Source: WLMZ01 sp039920665 (lineage in GTDB: Bacteria; Actinomycetota; Acidimicrobiia; Acidimicrobiales; Ilumatobacteraceae). Taken from it: a stretch of 64,000 nt of DNA. Within the stretch, counting starts at the first letter, position 1. Each line of letters opens with the position of its first letter. The DNA is taken from NCBI GenBank assembly GCA_039920665.1, contig JBDSDH010000150.1, positions 1 through 64,000 on the forward strand, in the 5' to 3' direction. Both the position numbers and the translations under genes were made by a program. The notes beneath the pieces are model-generated. The model made no database searches, had not been told where the DNA came from, and was given only the letters and a program-made list of their open reading frames with translations. Of this stretch, positions 29,903 to 39,347 are shown one piece after another.

Positions 29903-32821
29903 CTACGCGCCGAGGTCGGCCAGGACATGTTCGTATCGAGTCTGGGCCAACCCGGCGGCGGCGATATCCCCACGTTCACGGTGAGCCGACATCAACAACC
30001 GCCACAGCTCGTCGGAGTATGGATGCTCGACGATGATGGATTCGCACACATCAATCGCCGCGCTGAAGTCTCCCTCGCGGATCGAGCAGTCGGCGACGAT
30101 CGAAGCGACCGCTTCGCGCATCGCCGCGACCCGCGAGCGTTCGCGAATGACGTATTCGACCGGTCCGTCCTCGACGAGCAGTTCGCCGCCGTAGGTGGAC
30201 AGCGCGAGTCGGGCTGCCGGCTTGGCAAGGTCGAAATCACTGCGCGCCATCGCAGCCTTTGCTTGACTCGCGACCTCCATGAACAACGCCAGATCCGATG
30301 CTTCGGTCGTGGCGACGACCAGCCGATAGGCCTCGCCCTGGCGACGGATTCCGAATGCTTCCGGCACGCCGGCGTTGGCGAGCAACTTTCGAACGGCCGA
30401 CACCGCCACTTGCAGATTGTGGATGCCGGATTCCGCCGTGCCATCGGGCCACAGCGCATCGACGATCGATTCGCGGTGCAGTCCGTTGGCGGGATGGATC
30501 GCAAGCATTCGCAGCAATGCTCTCGCTCGTGGACGCAGCGAGTCGAGGTCGATCTCGCAACCGAACACGCTCAGCCGGAATCCGCCCAGACATTGCACAC
30601 GGAGTGGTTCGGCGTCGACATCGCGACCGCCCTGGCCGGCGACTTGGGCGGCCCCATGGATCCCGTCCGAATCGTGATCCGTCACCGGCTCCGAAGTGCT
30701 TGCGGCGGTGAGCGCCGTGGCTGTCAGGTCGTCCAATGGTTGCGGATCGACCAGGGCCACGAGCAGCGGCACCATCTGTTGCAGCCCGATCTGACGTGCG
30801 GCGGCGATCGCCACCGTCATTGCGTCGGAGTGCTGGGCTCGACCGTCGATCGTGGCGGACGCAACGGTGCACAGAAACTCGAAGGTGATTGCATCGAGGC
30901 TGTGGAATCGGTGGGCGGCCTCACGGAGGAGCCCGGATCCGGCGACGCCGCGCCGAGCTGCGCCGAGTCCGCCGAGGAATCCGCTGAAGGCCGCCCCCCA
31001 CGCGTCGCCGTCGGCCACACATCGGTCGCGGATCCGCACTGCGTCGTCGACCCCGGTCGGGCGGTCCGTGAGCGCAAACGCCGCCTGCACCACTCGTGCC
31101 AGCCAACCGAAGCCGGCTCGCTCGGCGTAGGCCTCGGCATCGTCGAGCGCCTTTGAATCGATGGTTTTCGGTCGGTCGGTGGATTCGATCGAGCGCAACA
31201 ACGCCAGCGCAGCCAGACCAGCGGCAATGCCGGCCGGTCCAGCGCGCTCGTCGCCGATTGCTCGCTCGGCAGCGTCGCGTGCGGCTCGGATGTCGCCGCC
31301 GAGTAACGACAGGAATGCGGCGGCGAGCAGGCCGTCGACGGTGTGTAGTCGCAGCAGTTCGCTGGCGGCGGCGAGTGGATCACGCCGGCACCCATGACGG
31401 GCAAGTCCTATCCAACCCTCGGGTGCCGGCGCCATTGGGTCCGCCCACGCCGTCATCGCGGCGAGCTGACGTCGGCATTGATCAGCGAAATCTGCGCCGA
31501 TGCCCTTGGCGAATGCCGCCCGGAACGACTCGGACGCGTCGTTCCATCGCCCGGCGAGATATTCGGCCCGAGCGCGAGCCAGGAGCAGCCATGGGTCGTC
31601 CGCGACCAGCGCAGGTGGCAGGTCATGGATCCATGCCGGGCTTGCGGCGCGACCGTGATCGTTGCTCGGACTCGCCAGTCGGCGCACGGCCTCCCAATCG
31701 CCGGCGCGAGCGAAACAGTGCAATGCCTCGTGCGCCGCGCCTCGCCCCTCCAGCAATATGCCGGCTCGGCGGAATCGCTCGGCAACCAGCGCTGCGCCGT
31801 CGCGCTCGAGCAGCAGCACTTCGACCTGAGCGCGCAGCACCTCGTGGTACCGGTAGTTCTCGTCATCGATCGCGACGGTGAAGAGGTGGCTGCCGGCCAG
31901 TTCGTCGAGGTGCTCGCGCGAGCCGGTGCTCTCGCGCAAGGCGTCGGCCAGATCCGGTGTGATCACGCTGACGACGCAGGTGTCGAGCAGGAATGTGCGC
32001 AACTCAGCGCTGATCGGCTCGAGCACGTTGGCCGCGAGATACTCGCGAACGATGCGCGCCCGGCCGTTGAGCCGGTCGATCAGTCGGCGCTGTTCGGGTG
32101 GTGTGAGCCCACGAGCAGCAAGGTGGAACATCTGCAACCCGGCCGCCCAACCTTCGACTCGCCGCGACAATCGGGCGATGTCGTCCGGTCGGAGCCACGT
32201 GTCGTACAGATCACGAAACAGTTGCTCGGCCTCCCACGATCGGAATCGCAATTCTTCGGGGCCAAACTGCAGCACTTGGCCCATCAGCCGGAGGTGGGAC
32301 AGATCGATCCCAGGCTCGCGTCGGCCGGCAAGCACGATCCGGAGGTTGGGGGGAGCGAACTCGACGAGCGAGCCGAGCAGCGCCTCGGCGGATGTGCCGA
32401 CGATGGCATGTACGTCGTCGATCACGATCGCGATCGGATCCCCGTTGTCGGCGACAGCATCGAGGGTCTCGTCGATCGAAGCGGTGTTCACAGGCGCCTC
32501 GGGCGACAGTTCGTGCAAGGCAGCATTGAGATGGGCGAGCATCGAGGTCGCCGAATCGACGCCGCCACTGTTGATCCACGCAACCGGCCGCTGTGATTCT
32601 GTGGTGAACGCCGCGATCGCGGTGGTCTTACCCGATCCAGCTGGAGCGATCATCAGCGTGACCCGGTGGTCCCACGCCTGATCGAGCAGCGCCGAGATCC
32701 TCGGCCGGGCCAGGGCTCGCACGGTCGGGGGGCGCAGGCGCGACCGACCGATCGGTCCCGCAAACGGCGGCACGGATGGTGACAATGGCACGTTGGAATC
32801 CGGATTTGGGTTGCCGCTCAT
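29903..32821 (-). CDS. Large MalT-type STAND regulator with C-terminal BTAD (SARP-like) DNA-binding region
   Basis: A 972-residue regulator. Walker A 'APAGSGKTT' is at about 59-67 and Walker B 'IAIVIDDVHA' near 130, followed by a MalT-type NTPase and winged helix ('RVEGWAAGLQMFHLAARG'). A helical TPR-like region spans about 330-700. The C-terminal 235 residues hold an OmpR-type winged helix ('LRVQCLGGFRLSVFG', 'LHRESIVDALWPDG', 'GIHNLQVAVSAVRKLL') and a BTAD domain ('YGGELLVEDGPVEYVIRER'). The order is MalT-like first, then SARP-like. Its stop is TAG, showing that amber is a normal stop in this genome. It lies upstream of the two secreted proteins on the same strand and may control them. Confidence 0.85.
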   Translation of the reverse strand: MSGNPNPDSNVPLSPSVPPFAGPIGRSRLRPPTVRALARPRISALLDQAWDHRVTLMIAPAGSGKTTAIAAFTTESQRPVAWINSGGVDSATSMLAHLNAALHELSPEAPVNTASIDETLDAVADNGDPIAIVIDDVHAIVGTSAEALLGSLVEFAPPNLRIVLAGRREPGIDLSHLRLMGQVLQFGPEELRFRSWEAEQLFRDLYDTWLRPDDIARLSRRVEGWAAGLQMFHLAARGLTPPEQRRLIDRLNGRARIVREYLAANVLEPISAELRTFLLDTCVVSVITPDLADALRESTGSREHLDELAGSHLFTVAIDDENYRYHEVLRAQVEVLLLERDGAALVAERFRRAGILLEGRGAAHEALHCFARAGDWEAVRRLASPSNDHGRAASPAWIHDLPPALVADDPWLLLARARAEYLAGRWNDASESFRAAFAKGIGADFADQCRRQLAAMTAWADPMAPAPEGWIGLARHGCRRDPLAAASELLRLHTVDGLLAAAFLSLLGGDIRAARDAAERAIGDERAGPAGIAAGLAALALLRSIESTDRPKTIDSKALDDAEAYAERAGFGWLARVVQAAFALTDRPTGVDDAVRIRDRCVADGDAWGAAFSGFLGGLGAARRGVAGSGLLREAAHRFHSLDAITFEFLCTVASATIDGRAQHSDAMTVAIAAARQIGLQQMVPLLVALVDPQPLDDLTATALTAASTSEPVTDHDSDGIHGAAQVAGQGGRDVDAEPLRVQCLGGFRLSVFGCEIDLDSLRPRARALLRMLAIHPANGLHRESIVDALWPDGTAESGIHNLQVAVSAVRKLLANAGVPEAFGIRRQGEAYRLVVATTEASDLALFMEVASQAKAAMARSDFDLAKPAARLALSTYGGELLVEDGPVEYVIRERSRVAAMREAVASIVADCSIREGDFSAAIDVCESIIVEHPYSDELWRLLMSAHRERGDIAAAGLAQTRYEHVLADLGA

Positions 32822-33039
32822 GGGTCTCCGAGCGAGAGGTCGCGCTGGGGCAAAGAGTCACTGTAGATCGGTTCGGATGCCACTCTTTTCACGTCCCGTC
32901 GACCAGATCGATATCTTTGGTCGCAGGTGTCCCCGCACCTCATCCGGCGTCGACATCCTCTTGGAGAAAGGGAACCGATCATGAACACCAATCGGCTGAC
33001 CATCAATCGCCCGTATTGCGGGATCGCGACTGTTGCGCA

Positions 33040-33600
33040 ATGAACGATGGCTCGATTGCCGAACGGTACCGACGGGTCGGTGGCAGGTTCACCGAGACGG
33101 TGGCCAATGTGCCAGCTGATGCATGGGATGCACCAGCGCCCTGCGAAGGATGGGTCGCTCGCGACGTCGTTCGCCACCTCGTCGAATGGTTTCCGCCGTT
33201 TCTCGAGTCCGGATCGGGCATCTCGATCCCGCCCATCCCGTCGGTCGAGTTGGATCCGGTCCAAGCGTGGATGGTTCTCGATCAGGCCGTGCAGGGTCTG
33301 CTCGACGATCCTGCCACGACGTCGACCGTGTTCAGCCACACGCTCGCCGGAACCCACCAGCTCGATCAGGCGATCGGGCAGTTCTTCCTCGGCGATGTTC
33401 TGTTGCACACGTGGGATCTGGCTCGGGCCGCTGGACTCGACGAACGGCTCGATCCCGCCGAGGTTGCGGCGATGTTGGCCGGGATCCTCCCGATGGACGA
33501 GGCCCTGCGCCAGAGCGGACAGTTCGGTCCACGAGTCGAGGTCGCTGACGACGCCGATGAGCAGACTCGATTGATCGCTTTCGTCGGCCGCCGACCCTGA
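33040..33600 (+). CDS. DinB-fold TIGR03086-type protein (mycothiol-dependent maleylpyruvate isomerase-like)
   Basis: A 186-residue protein. 'RFTETVANVPADAWDAPAPC' is followed by 'VVRHLVEWFPPFLE' and 'FFLGDVLLHTWDLARAAGLD', the usual TIGR03086 layout with metal-binding histidines in H-x3-E/W and H-x2-D contexts. Family members are thought to use mycothiol, the low-molecular-weight thiol of actinobacteria; the substrate is not predictable. The ATG at 33040 was chosen because homology begins there; the long upstream frame is not supported. It stands alone between the divergent regulator and the ABC importer. Confidence 0.7.
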   Translation: MNDGSIAERYRRVGGRFTETVANVPADAWDAPAPCEGWVARDVVRHLVEWFPPFLESGSGISIPPIPSVELDPVQAWMVLDQAVQGLLDDPATTSTVFSHTLAGTHQLDQAIGQFFLGDVLLHTWDLARAAGLDERLDPAEVAAMLAGILPMDEALRQSGQFGPRVEVADDADEQTRLIAFVGRRP

Positions 33601-33768
33601 GACGTGCAGGAACGGGTCGTGTCCGTTCGTACCAGGCCTGATCAATCCTTCCCAAAGTTCTTGCCCTTGGAATGTTTGATCCGGACCCAATCAGCTATGG
33701 TTCGCTCAGGTCGGTCGTTTTGCGTCTCGGCCGAAAGTCATTCATCCAAAGATAGGGAGGTCGATGAG

Positions 33769-35928
33769 GTGACTCGTCAACGGAACAAGAAATATGTAGC
33801 AGCGCTCATGGGTGCGACATTGCTCGTGGCAGCGTGCAGCAGCGACAAGAAAGCCGATGAGGTTTCTGGCAATACGACCGCGACCACCGTGGCCAGTAGC
33901 AGCCCGGACTCGACGACGGCTGCGACAGATGCACCGACGACCGAAGCGTCCACCGAAGCGTCCACCGAGGCGCCGGCAACCACCGGTGGCACGGACACGA
34001 CAGACGCCCCGGCCCAAGGCAGTGGCGAGGTCGGCACCGTCGGCGGTAGCGGCTGCGGAACCCCGCACGGCCCGTACGACGAGCCCGAGGGTGACCCGAC
34101 GGGCGAAGTGCGTGTCGCTTGGAACGACCCGCTGTTGTCGTTCAACTCCTCGACATCGCGTGGCAACGCCACGGCGAACGCGAACCCGTTGTACCTCACG
34201 TCGCTCGGCGGTTTGAGCTACTACGACGGCGACCTCAACTACATCAACAACGACCAATTCGGCACCTGCACGATCGAGTCGCTCGATCCGCTCACCGTCA
34301 CCTACACGATCAACAAGGGGGTCACGTGGTCCGATGGGACTCAGGTCGATGCCGCTGACCTGGTCCTGTACTGGGCCGCGACCAGCGGTAAGTACCAGAG
34401 CGGAGACGGCATCATCGCCCCCAACGGTGACACGGTCGAAGCCACTGCCGACGGCGATCCCGTCGTACTCGACTCCACCGGTGCCGAAGTGCCGTTCGGT
34501 GACATCGAACTCGAAGGCGACAATGGCGATCAGCTCCCCGCGGGCTACACCTACAAGGAGTCCGCCGGAGTCAGCTTCGACGCCTCCAACGAGTCGCTCG
34601 TCCTGGTGACGCAGTTCCCGAAGATCTCCGACGATGGACTCTCCGCGACGATCACGTGGGACAGCTTCTACGTGGACTACCAGAACGCTGGTCTCGGCGT
34701 GGGCGTTCCCGCTCATACCGTTGCTCGGCTCGCCCTCGGTATCGACGATCCCACGGAAGCCAAGAAGGCGTTGCTCGATGCGTTCGAGAACGACGACGTC
34801 GCTTCGATCAAGAAGATCTCGACGACGTGGAACACGGCGTTCGACACGACCAGCCTGCCGAGCGATGCGGGGCTGTACCTCAGCACCGGACCGTACCTGC
34901 TGACCGGTTACGACGAACTGAGCCAGATGACGTTCGAGGCCAACCCCGATTACACCTGGGGCCCCAAGCCGAAGGTCGAAACCGTGGTCTACCGCATCAT
35001 CGGTGACCCAACGGCAGCGGTCCAGGCGCTCGAGAACGAAGAAGTCGACATCATCCAGCCGCAGTCCACCGCTGACATCCTCACCACCGTGACCGGCTTG
35101 GCCGATCGCGGGATCGAGGTCATCACCGGCGACACCGGTGTCTACGAGCACGTCGACCTGCAGTTCAACAACGGTGGCCCGTTCGATCCGGCCACTTATG
35201 GCGGCGACGCTGCCAAGGCGCTGAAGGTCCGTCAGGCGTTCCTCAAGACGGTTCCCCGTCAGGACATCCTCGACCGGTTGATCAAGCCGCTCAACCCCAA
35301 GGCCACGCTGCGTGAGTCGTTCACGACCGTCATCGGCGCTCCGGCCTACGACAAGATTGCAGCCGAGAACGGCTCCGCCGACTACGACAAGATCGACATC
35401 GAGGGCGCCAAGGCCCTGCTTGCCGAGGTCGGAGTCAGCGGCACCATCGACGTCCGCTTCCTGTTTGCGGCCAACAACCCGCGCCGTGCCAATGAATACG
35501 AGCTGATCCGCGATTCAGCGGCCAAGGCCGGCTTCAACGTCATCGATGGCAGCAGCCCGACCTGGGGCCGTGACCTCAGCAACAATGCGGTCTATGACGC
35601 ATCGCTGTTCGGCTGGCAGTCGACCGCAGTTGCGGTCGCCGACAGCGAGGCCAACTTCCGCACCGATGGTCAGAACAACTACGGCGGTTACAGCAGCACC
35701 GTCGTCGACGGTCTGTACGACAAGCTCAAGGCCAGTACCGATCCCGCCGAGCAGCAGACCTTGCTGGTCGACATCGAGAAGGAACTGGTGGCTGACGCTT
35801 TCGGTGTGACCATCTTCCAGCACCCGGGGCTCACCGCCTACAACAGCACCTACGTGACCGACGTGTCGACGATCACGTTGTCGCCGACGGTGTTCTGGGA
35901 CATCTACAACTGGACGCCAGCGTCCTAA
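33769..35928 (+). CDS. Solute-binding lipoprotein of a peptide/nickel-type ABC importer (family 5)
   Basis: A 719-residue lipoprotein. The start is GTG 33769, preceded by GGGAGG. The N-terminus 'NKKYVAALMGATLLVAACSS' has a good lipobox (L-V-A-A-C). A Thr/Ser/Ala-rich tether with repeated 'TEAS' follows to about residue 85. The rest is an SBP family 5 fold: 'TYTINKGVTWSDGTQVDAAD', 'SGVSFDAS'-type strands, 'YLSTGPYLLTGYDELSQM' and 'PTAAVQALENEEVDIIQPQS'. Length is above the usual 530-600 because of the tether and insertions near residues 225-300. It probably binds peptides or a similar cargo outside the membrane. A strong hairpin separates it from the permeases. Confidence 0.88.
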   Translation: MTRQRNKKYVAALMGATLLVAACSSDKKADEVSGNTTATTVASSSPDSTTAATDAPTTEASTEASTEAPATTGGTDTTDAPAQGSGEVGTVGGSGCGTPHGPYDEPEGDPTGEVRVAWNDPLLSFNSSTSRGNATANANPLYLTSLGGLSYYDGDLNYINNDQFGTCTIESLDPLTVTYTINKGVTWSDGTQVDAADLVLYWAATSGKYQSGDGIIAPNGDTVEATADGDPVVLDSTGAEVPFGDIELEGDNGDQLPAGYTYKESAGVSFDASNESLVLVTQFPKISDDGLSATITWDSFYVDYQNAGLGVGVPAHTVARLALGIDDPTEAKKALLDAFENDDVASIKKISTTWNTAFDTTSLPSDAGLYLSTGPYLLTGYDELSQMTFEANPDYTWGPKPKVETVVYRIIGDPTAAVQALENEEVDIIQPQSTADILTTVTGLADRGIEVITGDTGVYEHVDLQFNNGGPFDPATYGGDAAKALKVRQAFLKTVPRQDILDRLIKPLNPKATLRESFTTVIGAPAYDKIAAENGSADYDKIDIEGAKALLAEVGVSGTIDVRFLFAANNPRRANEYELIRDSAAKAGFNVIDGSSPTWGRDLSNNAVYDASLFGWQSTAVAVADSEANFRTDGQNNYGGYSSTVVDGLYDKLKASTDPAEQQTLLVDIEKELVADAFGVTIFQHPGLTAYNSTYVTDVSTITLSPTVFWDIYNWTPAS

Positions 35929-35949
35929 TTGCTGGCTGAACGAAACGGA

Positions 35950-35985
35950 GCAGGGTGCGGAGATCGAGAGATCTCCGCACCCTGC
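35950..35985 (+). terminator. Strong hairpin between solute-binding gene and permeases
   Basis: A perfect 16-bp stem (gcagggtgcggagatc and its complement) closes on a GAGA tetraloop 22 bases after the lipoprotein stop. There is no U-tract. Such hairpins often stabilise or attenuate mRNA so that the binding protein is made in excess over the permeases. Confidence 0.85.
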
Positions 35986-36026
35986 CTCGTTGTCTGCCAC
36001 ACTGACCCCATGAGTAGCCGCTTGTC

Positions 36027-37559
36027 GTGACCACCTTCATCATTCGACGCATTGTCACCGCTGTTTTCATCGTGATCGGTGCATCGTTCATCGTGTACAT
36101 GCTGATGACCAAGGCCGGCGATCCGCTGGCCTTTCTGATCGAGATCAAGGATCCGACAACGCGTGAGCAGATTCGCCGCGATGTCGTGGCGGGACTGCAC
36201 CTCGATGTGAACCCTGTGCTCCGGTTCTTCCGTTGGCTGGGCGATCTCCTCACGGGAAACTTCGGTATCTCGGCCCGCACCCGGCTACCCGTGTCTGACG
36301 ATCTCGGTCGTCGCCTGCTGCTGACCCTCAAGTTGGTCACGGCCTCCACGATTCTCTCCGTCGTCATCGGGATCGCGGTCGGCATCGTGACTGCACTGAA
36401 GCAGTACTCGGGCTTCGACTATGTCGCCACGTTCTTCACGTTCGTGTTCTTCTCGCTCCCGGTGTTCTGGGTGGCCGTCATCCTCAAGAGCGTCGGCGGC
36501 ATCAACTTCAACGACTGGCTCCGCAACGGAGCGCACTTCTCGCCGACCGTCATCGTGCTCGCCGCACTCATCGTCGCCGGCCTGAGCTACACGATTTCCG
36601 GTGGGCCGGTACCGAGACGGGTCGGAATTGCCCTCACCGGCGGCGTCGGCGTGGGACTGCTCGTGTCGTACATCTCCTCGAGCCAGTGGATGCTCGATCC
36701 CAAACTCGGCCCGATCGTCGTGATCCTGCTTGCCGGTGGCATTGCCTACGCCGTCACGGCCGTCATGGCCGGGGTCGGGAACGCCAAGGCGCTGTACAGC
36801 GCGCTCACCACCGCTGGACTCGGCATCGTTTCCTATTTCGTGTTGCAACCCTTCTTCGACAGCGAGGGTTTCAACCTGTGGACGCTCCTCGGTCTCGGCG
36901 TCGTCGGCGTTGTGGTCGGCGTTGTCGTCGGTTACGCCTTCGGCGGATATGACAAGGGGCTTTCCGCTCGCACCGCAGGCCTCACCGCATTGTTCATCTC
37001 GATCGTGATCTTCGTCGATCGGGCGATGCAGTCGTGGGGCGAATATTCTTCGAGCGCTGTCATTCGGAATCGGCCGATCAAGACGATCGGCGACCGTGAG
37101 AGTCGGTTGAAGGGCTCGTTCTGGGTGATCACCAACGACACCTTCAGCCACCTGATCCTGCCCACCATTGCCTTGATGCTGATCTCGCTCGCGTCGTACA
37201 CCCGATACTCCCGGGCGAGCATGCTCGAAGTCCTGAATCAGGACTACATCCGTACCGCTCGGGCCAAGGGCCTCACCGAGCGCACCGTGGTGATCCGACA
37301 CGGTTTCCGCAATGCGATGATCCCGCTCGCGACCATTGTCGCGTTCGACATCGGTGGCGTCCTCGGTGGCGCGGTCATCACCGAGTCGGTGTTCGAATGG
37401 AACGCGATGGGACGGCTGTTCATCGAGTCGTTGCGCAACCTGGACCCCAATCCGTTCATGGGATTCTTCGTCATCATCTCGCTGTTCGCAGTGGTCGCCA
37501 ACCTCGGTGCCGACCTGATGTACGCAGTACTCGACCCACGTATTCGGATCACGTCATGA
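36027..37559 (+). CDS. ABC importer permease, DppB-like, with unusual hydrophobic insertion
   Basis: A 510-residue inner-membrane permease; typical DppB proteins have about 310-340 residues. Residues 1-165 are the normal start ('MTTFIIRRIVTAVFIVIGAS', 'GNFGISARTRLPVSDDL'). The EAA loop 'RASMLEVLNQDYIRTARAKG' and the closing membrane helices are at about 400-500. Between them, roughly residues 170-370, lies extra hydrophobic sequence with perhaps five or six helices ('IVVILLAGGIAYAVTAVMAG', 'LGVVGVVVGVVVGYAFGGY') not found in ordinary DppB. The frame is intact. The start is GTG 36027. The stop overlaps the next gene by ATGA. Confidence 0.85.
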   Translation: MTTFIIRRIVTAVFIVIGASFIVYMLMTKAGDPLAFLIEIKDPTTREQIRRDVVAGLHLDVNPVLRFFRWLGDLLTGNFGISARTRLPVSDDLGRRLLLTLKLVTASTILSVVIGIAVGIVTALKQYSGFDYVATFFTFVFFSLPVFWVAVILKSVGGINFNDWLRNGAHFSPTVIVLAALIVAGLSYTISGGPVPRRVGIALTGGVGVGLLVSYISSSQWMLDPKLGPIVVILLAGGIAYAVTAVMAGVGNAKALYSALTTAGLGIVSYFVLQPFFDSEGFNLWTLLGLGVVGVVVGVVVGYAFGGYDKGLSARTAGLTALFISIVIFVDRAMQSWGEYSSSAVIRNRPIKTIGDRESRLKGSFWVITNDTFSHLILPTIALMLISLASYTRYSRASMLEVLNQDYIRTARAKGLTERTVVIRHGFRNAMIPLATIVAFDIGGVLGGAVITESVFEWNAMGRLFIESLRNLDPNPFMGFFVIISLFAVVANLGADLMYAVLDPRIRITS

Positions 37560-38653
37560 CCCTTATCGAAGAACCACACGATCCGCAGCACACCCCTGGC
37601 GAGATGCCGGTCGGTGATGACGAGACGACACTCGAGCAACTCGAAGTTGCCGGTCTCAGCCAATCGCAGATCGTCCGTCGTCGCTTCTTCCGCCACAAGG
37701 GCGCCATGACGTCGTTGGTCTTGCTGGTGTTCATCCTCGTGCTGTCCGTCACCAGCATCGGCGTCGGCCCGGTTCCCGGCTTATGGAAGTACGACTACAA
37801 CACTCTCATCCCCAACTCGCAGGACGAGTCGCCGACGTTGTCAGTGATTCCCTCGTTTGTCGGTGGCGGTGGTCTCCACATCGGCGACCACCCGTTCGGA
37901 CTCGACAACTCCAAGGGCCGTGACATCTTCGCGCTCACCATGCGCGGTGTGCAGATGACGATGGTGGTGATTCTCATCCTCGCGCTGCTCTCGGTGACCA
38001 TCGGGATCTCGCTCGGCGCAGTGTCGGGGTACTTCGGTGGTTGGGTCGATGCGGTGCTGATGCGCTTCACCGATGTGATCCTGATCATCCCGTTGTTGCT
38101 CATCGCAGCCGTTGCCGGGTTTGCGTACAAGGTCAGCGGCGTGTGGAGTGTGGCTCTGATCCTGGGTTTGCTCTCGTGGACAGGACTGGCTCGCCTGGTG
38201 CGGGCCGAGTTCCTCGCCTATCGAGAGCGTGAGTTCGTCGATGCAGCGAAAGTGGCCGGAGCCTCGTCTCGGCGGATCATCTTCAAGCACATCCTGCCCA
38301 ACACCATTGGGACCATTGTCGTCAGCACCACATTGTTGATGGGAGCCGGCATTCTCACCGAGGCAGCATTGAGCTTCCTCGGGTTCGGGATCCAGTCGCC
38401 CGAGGTGTCGCTCGGTTCGCTCGTCAGCGAGTACCAAGGAGCGTTCTCGACTCGGCCGTGGCTCTTTGTCTGGCCGGGCGTGTTCATCATCTCGATCGTG
38501 TTGTGCCTGCAGTTCATCGGTGACGGTTTGCGCGATGCGTTCGACCCGCGGCAGAAGCGCATCCCCAAGCGCAAGGACCTCGACACAAGCATCGAATCAG
38601 CTCGGGCTCAGTCGTCCGCCAGCCACGAAGCTGCCGCCGGAGCCGCAGGCTGA
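37556..38653 (+). CDS. ABC importer permease, DppC-like
   Basis: A 365-residue permease. It has the DppC N-terminal extension ('QSQIVRRRFFRHKGAMTSLV') with the first helix at about 50-70, then a periplasmic loop containing 'DNSKGRDIFALTMRGVQMT', and the EAA loop 'REFVDAAKVAGASSRRIIFK'. The C-terminus 'GDGLRDAFDPRQKR' is the family hallmark. The ATG at 37556 overlaps the TGA of the partner permease, so the two are translationally coupled and made in equal amounts. Confidence 0.9.
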   Translation: MTLIEEPHDPQHTPGEMPVGDDETTLEQLEVAGLSQSQIVRRRFFRHKGAMTSLVLLVFILVLSVTSIGVGPVPGLWKYDYNTLIPNSQDESPTLSVIPSFVGGGGLHIGDHPFGLDNSKGRDIFALTMRGVQMTMVVILILALLSVTIGISLGAVSGYFGGWVDAVLMRFTDVILIIPLLLIAAVAGFAYKVSGVWSVALILGLLSWTGLARLVRAEFLAYREREFVDAAKVAGASSRRIIFKHILPNTIGTIVVSTTLLMGAGILTEAALSFLGFGIQSPEVSLGSLVSEYQGAFSTRPWLFVWPGVFIISIVLCLQFIGDGLRDAFDPRQKRIPKRKDLDTSIESARAQSSASHEAAAGAAG

Positions 38654-38688
38654 TGACGGCCGTCACCGGCGGGGCGACAACAGTGGTG

Positions 38689-39312
38689 TCAGACGTAGAG
38701 GCCGATCACTCCGAGAATCACCAGGGCTGCGGCGATTCCCGCCATCCGCCAGTGCCAGTGGATCGGGGCTCGCTCGTGCTCGACCAACGGCGAATCCAGA
38801 TGACCGGCGTCGCGCAGGGTTTGCCAGCGTTGGCGGATCAACAGTGCAGCGTTGCCCGACGGCGTCGAAGGCAGATCTCCGGGCCGAATTCCTCCTGGCC
38901 CCCAGGCGCTGTCGGGGATCATCTTGACGTTGCCCCGCGTGGCGCGTACCGCTGCGTGAGCGCCGGGCGCGGGCGCTGCCCAACCAGTGAACTTGCCGTG
39001 GGCGGTGATCAGGGTCAGCGCGAACTTGGTGTCCACTGCCTGGATCGACGGCCAGGGCAGATCGATCGTGCGGGTCACATTCACCAGGCGCACGCCACCG
39101 TCGTCGACGACAATCCGCGGATTCCAGAATGCCGCCCAGCAGGCGCCGGCCACGAGCATCAACCACGGGCCGACCTCGATCAATGCCACAACGCCGACAT
39201 CGGCAGTCGTCCAGAGCAACGCAGTGATGCAGATCAGTCCGATCGCAACCGTCAGGAACTTGCCGAATGTCGGTCGGAATTCCACGGGCTTGGCGGCATT
39301 CACAGCTCCCAT
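38689..39312 (-). CDS. Small membrane protein with PH-like domain
   Basis: A 207-residue protein on the opposite strand, wedged between the permease and ATPase genes of the importer. Two hydrophobic helices lie near the N-terminus ('FLTVAIGLICITALLWTTAD', 'GPWLMLVAGACWAAFW'). A bacterial PH-like segment follows ('VRLVNVTRTIDLPWPSIQAV' to 'TLITAHGKFTGWAAPAPG'), and one helix ends the protein ('MAGIAAALVILGVIGLYV'). Such proteins are common in actinobacteria next to unrelated transporters; no specific function is known. ATG 39312 is used because the longer frame to 39378 overlaps the divergent ATPase. Confidence 0.65.
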   Translation of the reverse strand: MGAVNAAKPVEFRPTFGKFLTVAIGLICITALLWTTADVGVVALIEVGPWLMLVAGACWAAFWNPRIVVDDGGVRLVNVTRTIDLPWPSIQAVDTKFALTLITAHGKFTGWAAPAPGAHAAVRATRGNVKMIPDSAWGPGGIRPGDLPSTPSGNAALLIRQRWQTLRDAGHLDSPLVEHERAPIHWHWRMAGIAAALVILGVIGLYV

Positions 39313-39347
39313 CGTTGCACGCCGAGGTCTGAAAGGATGGATGCCCG

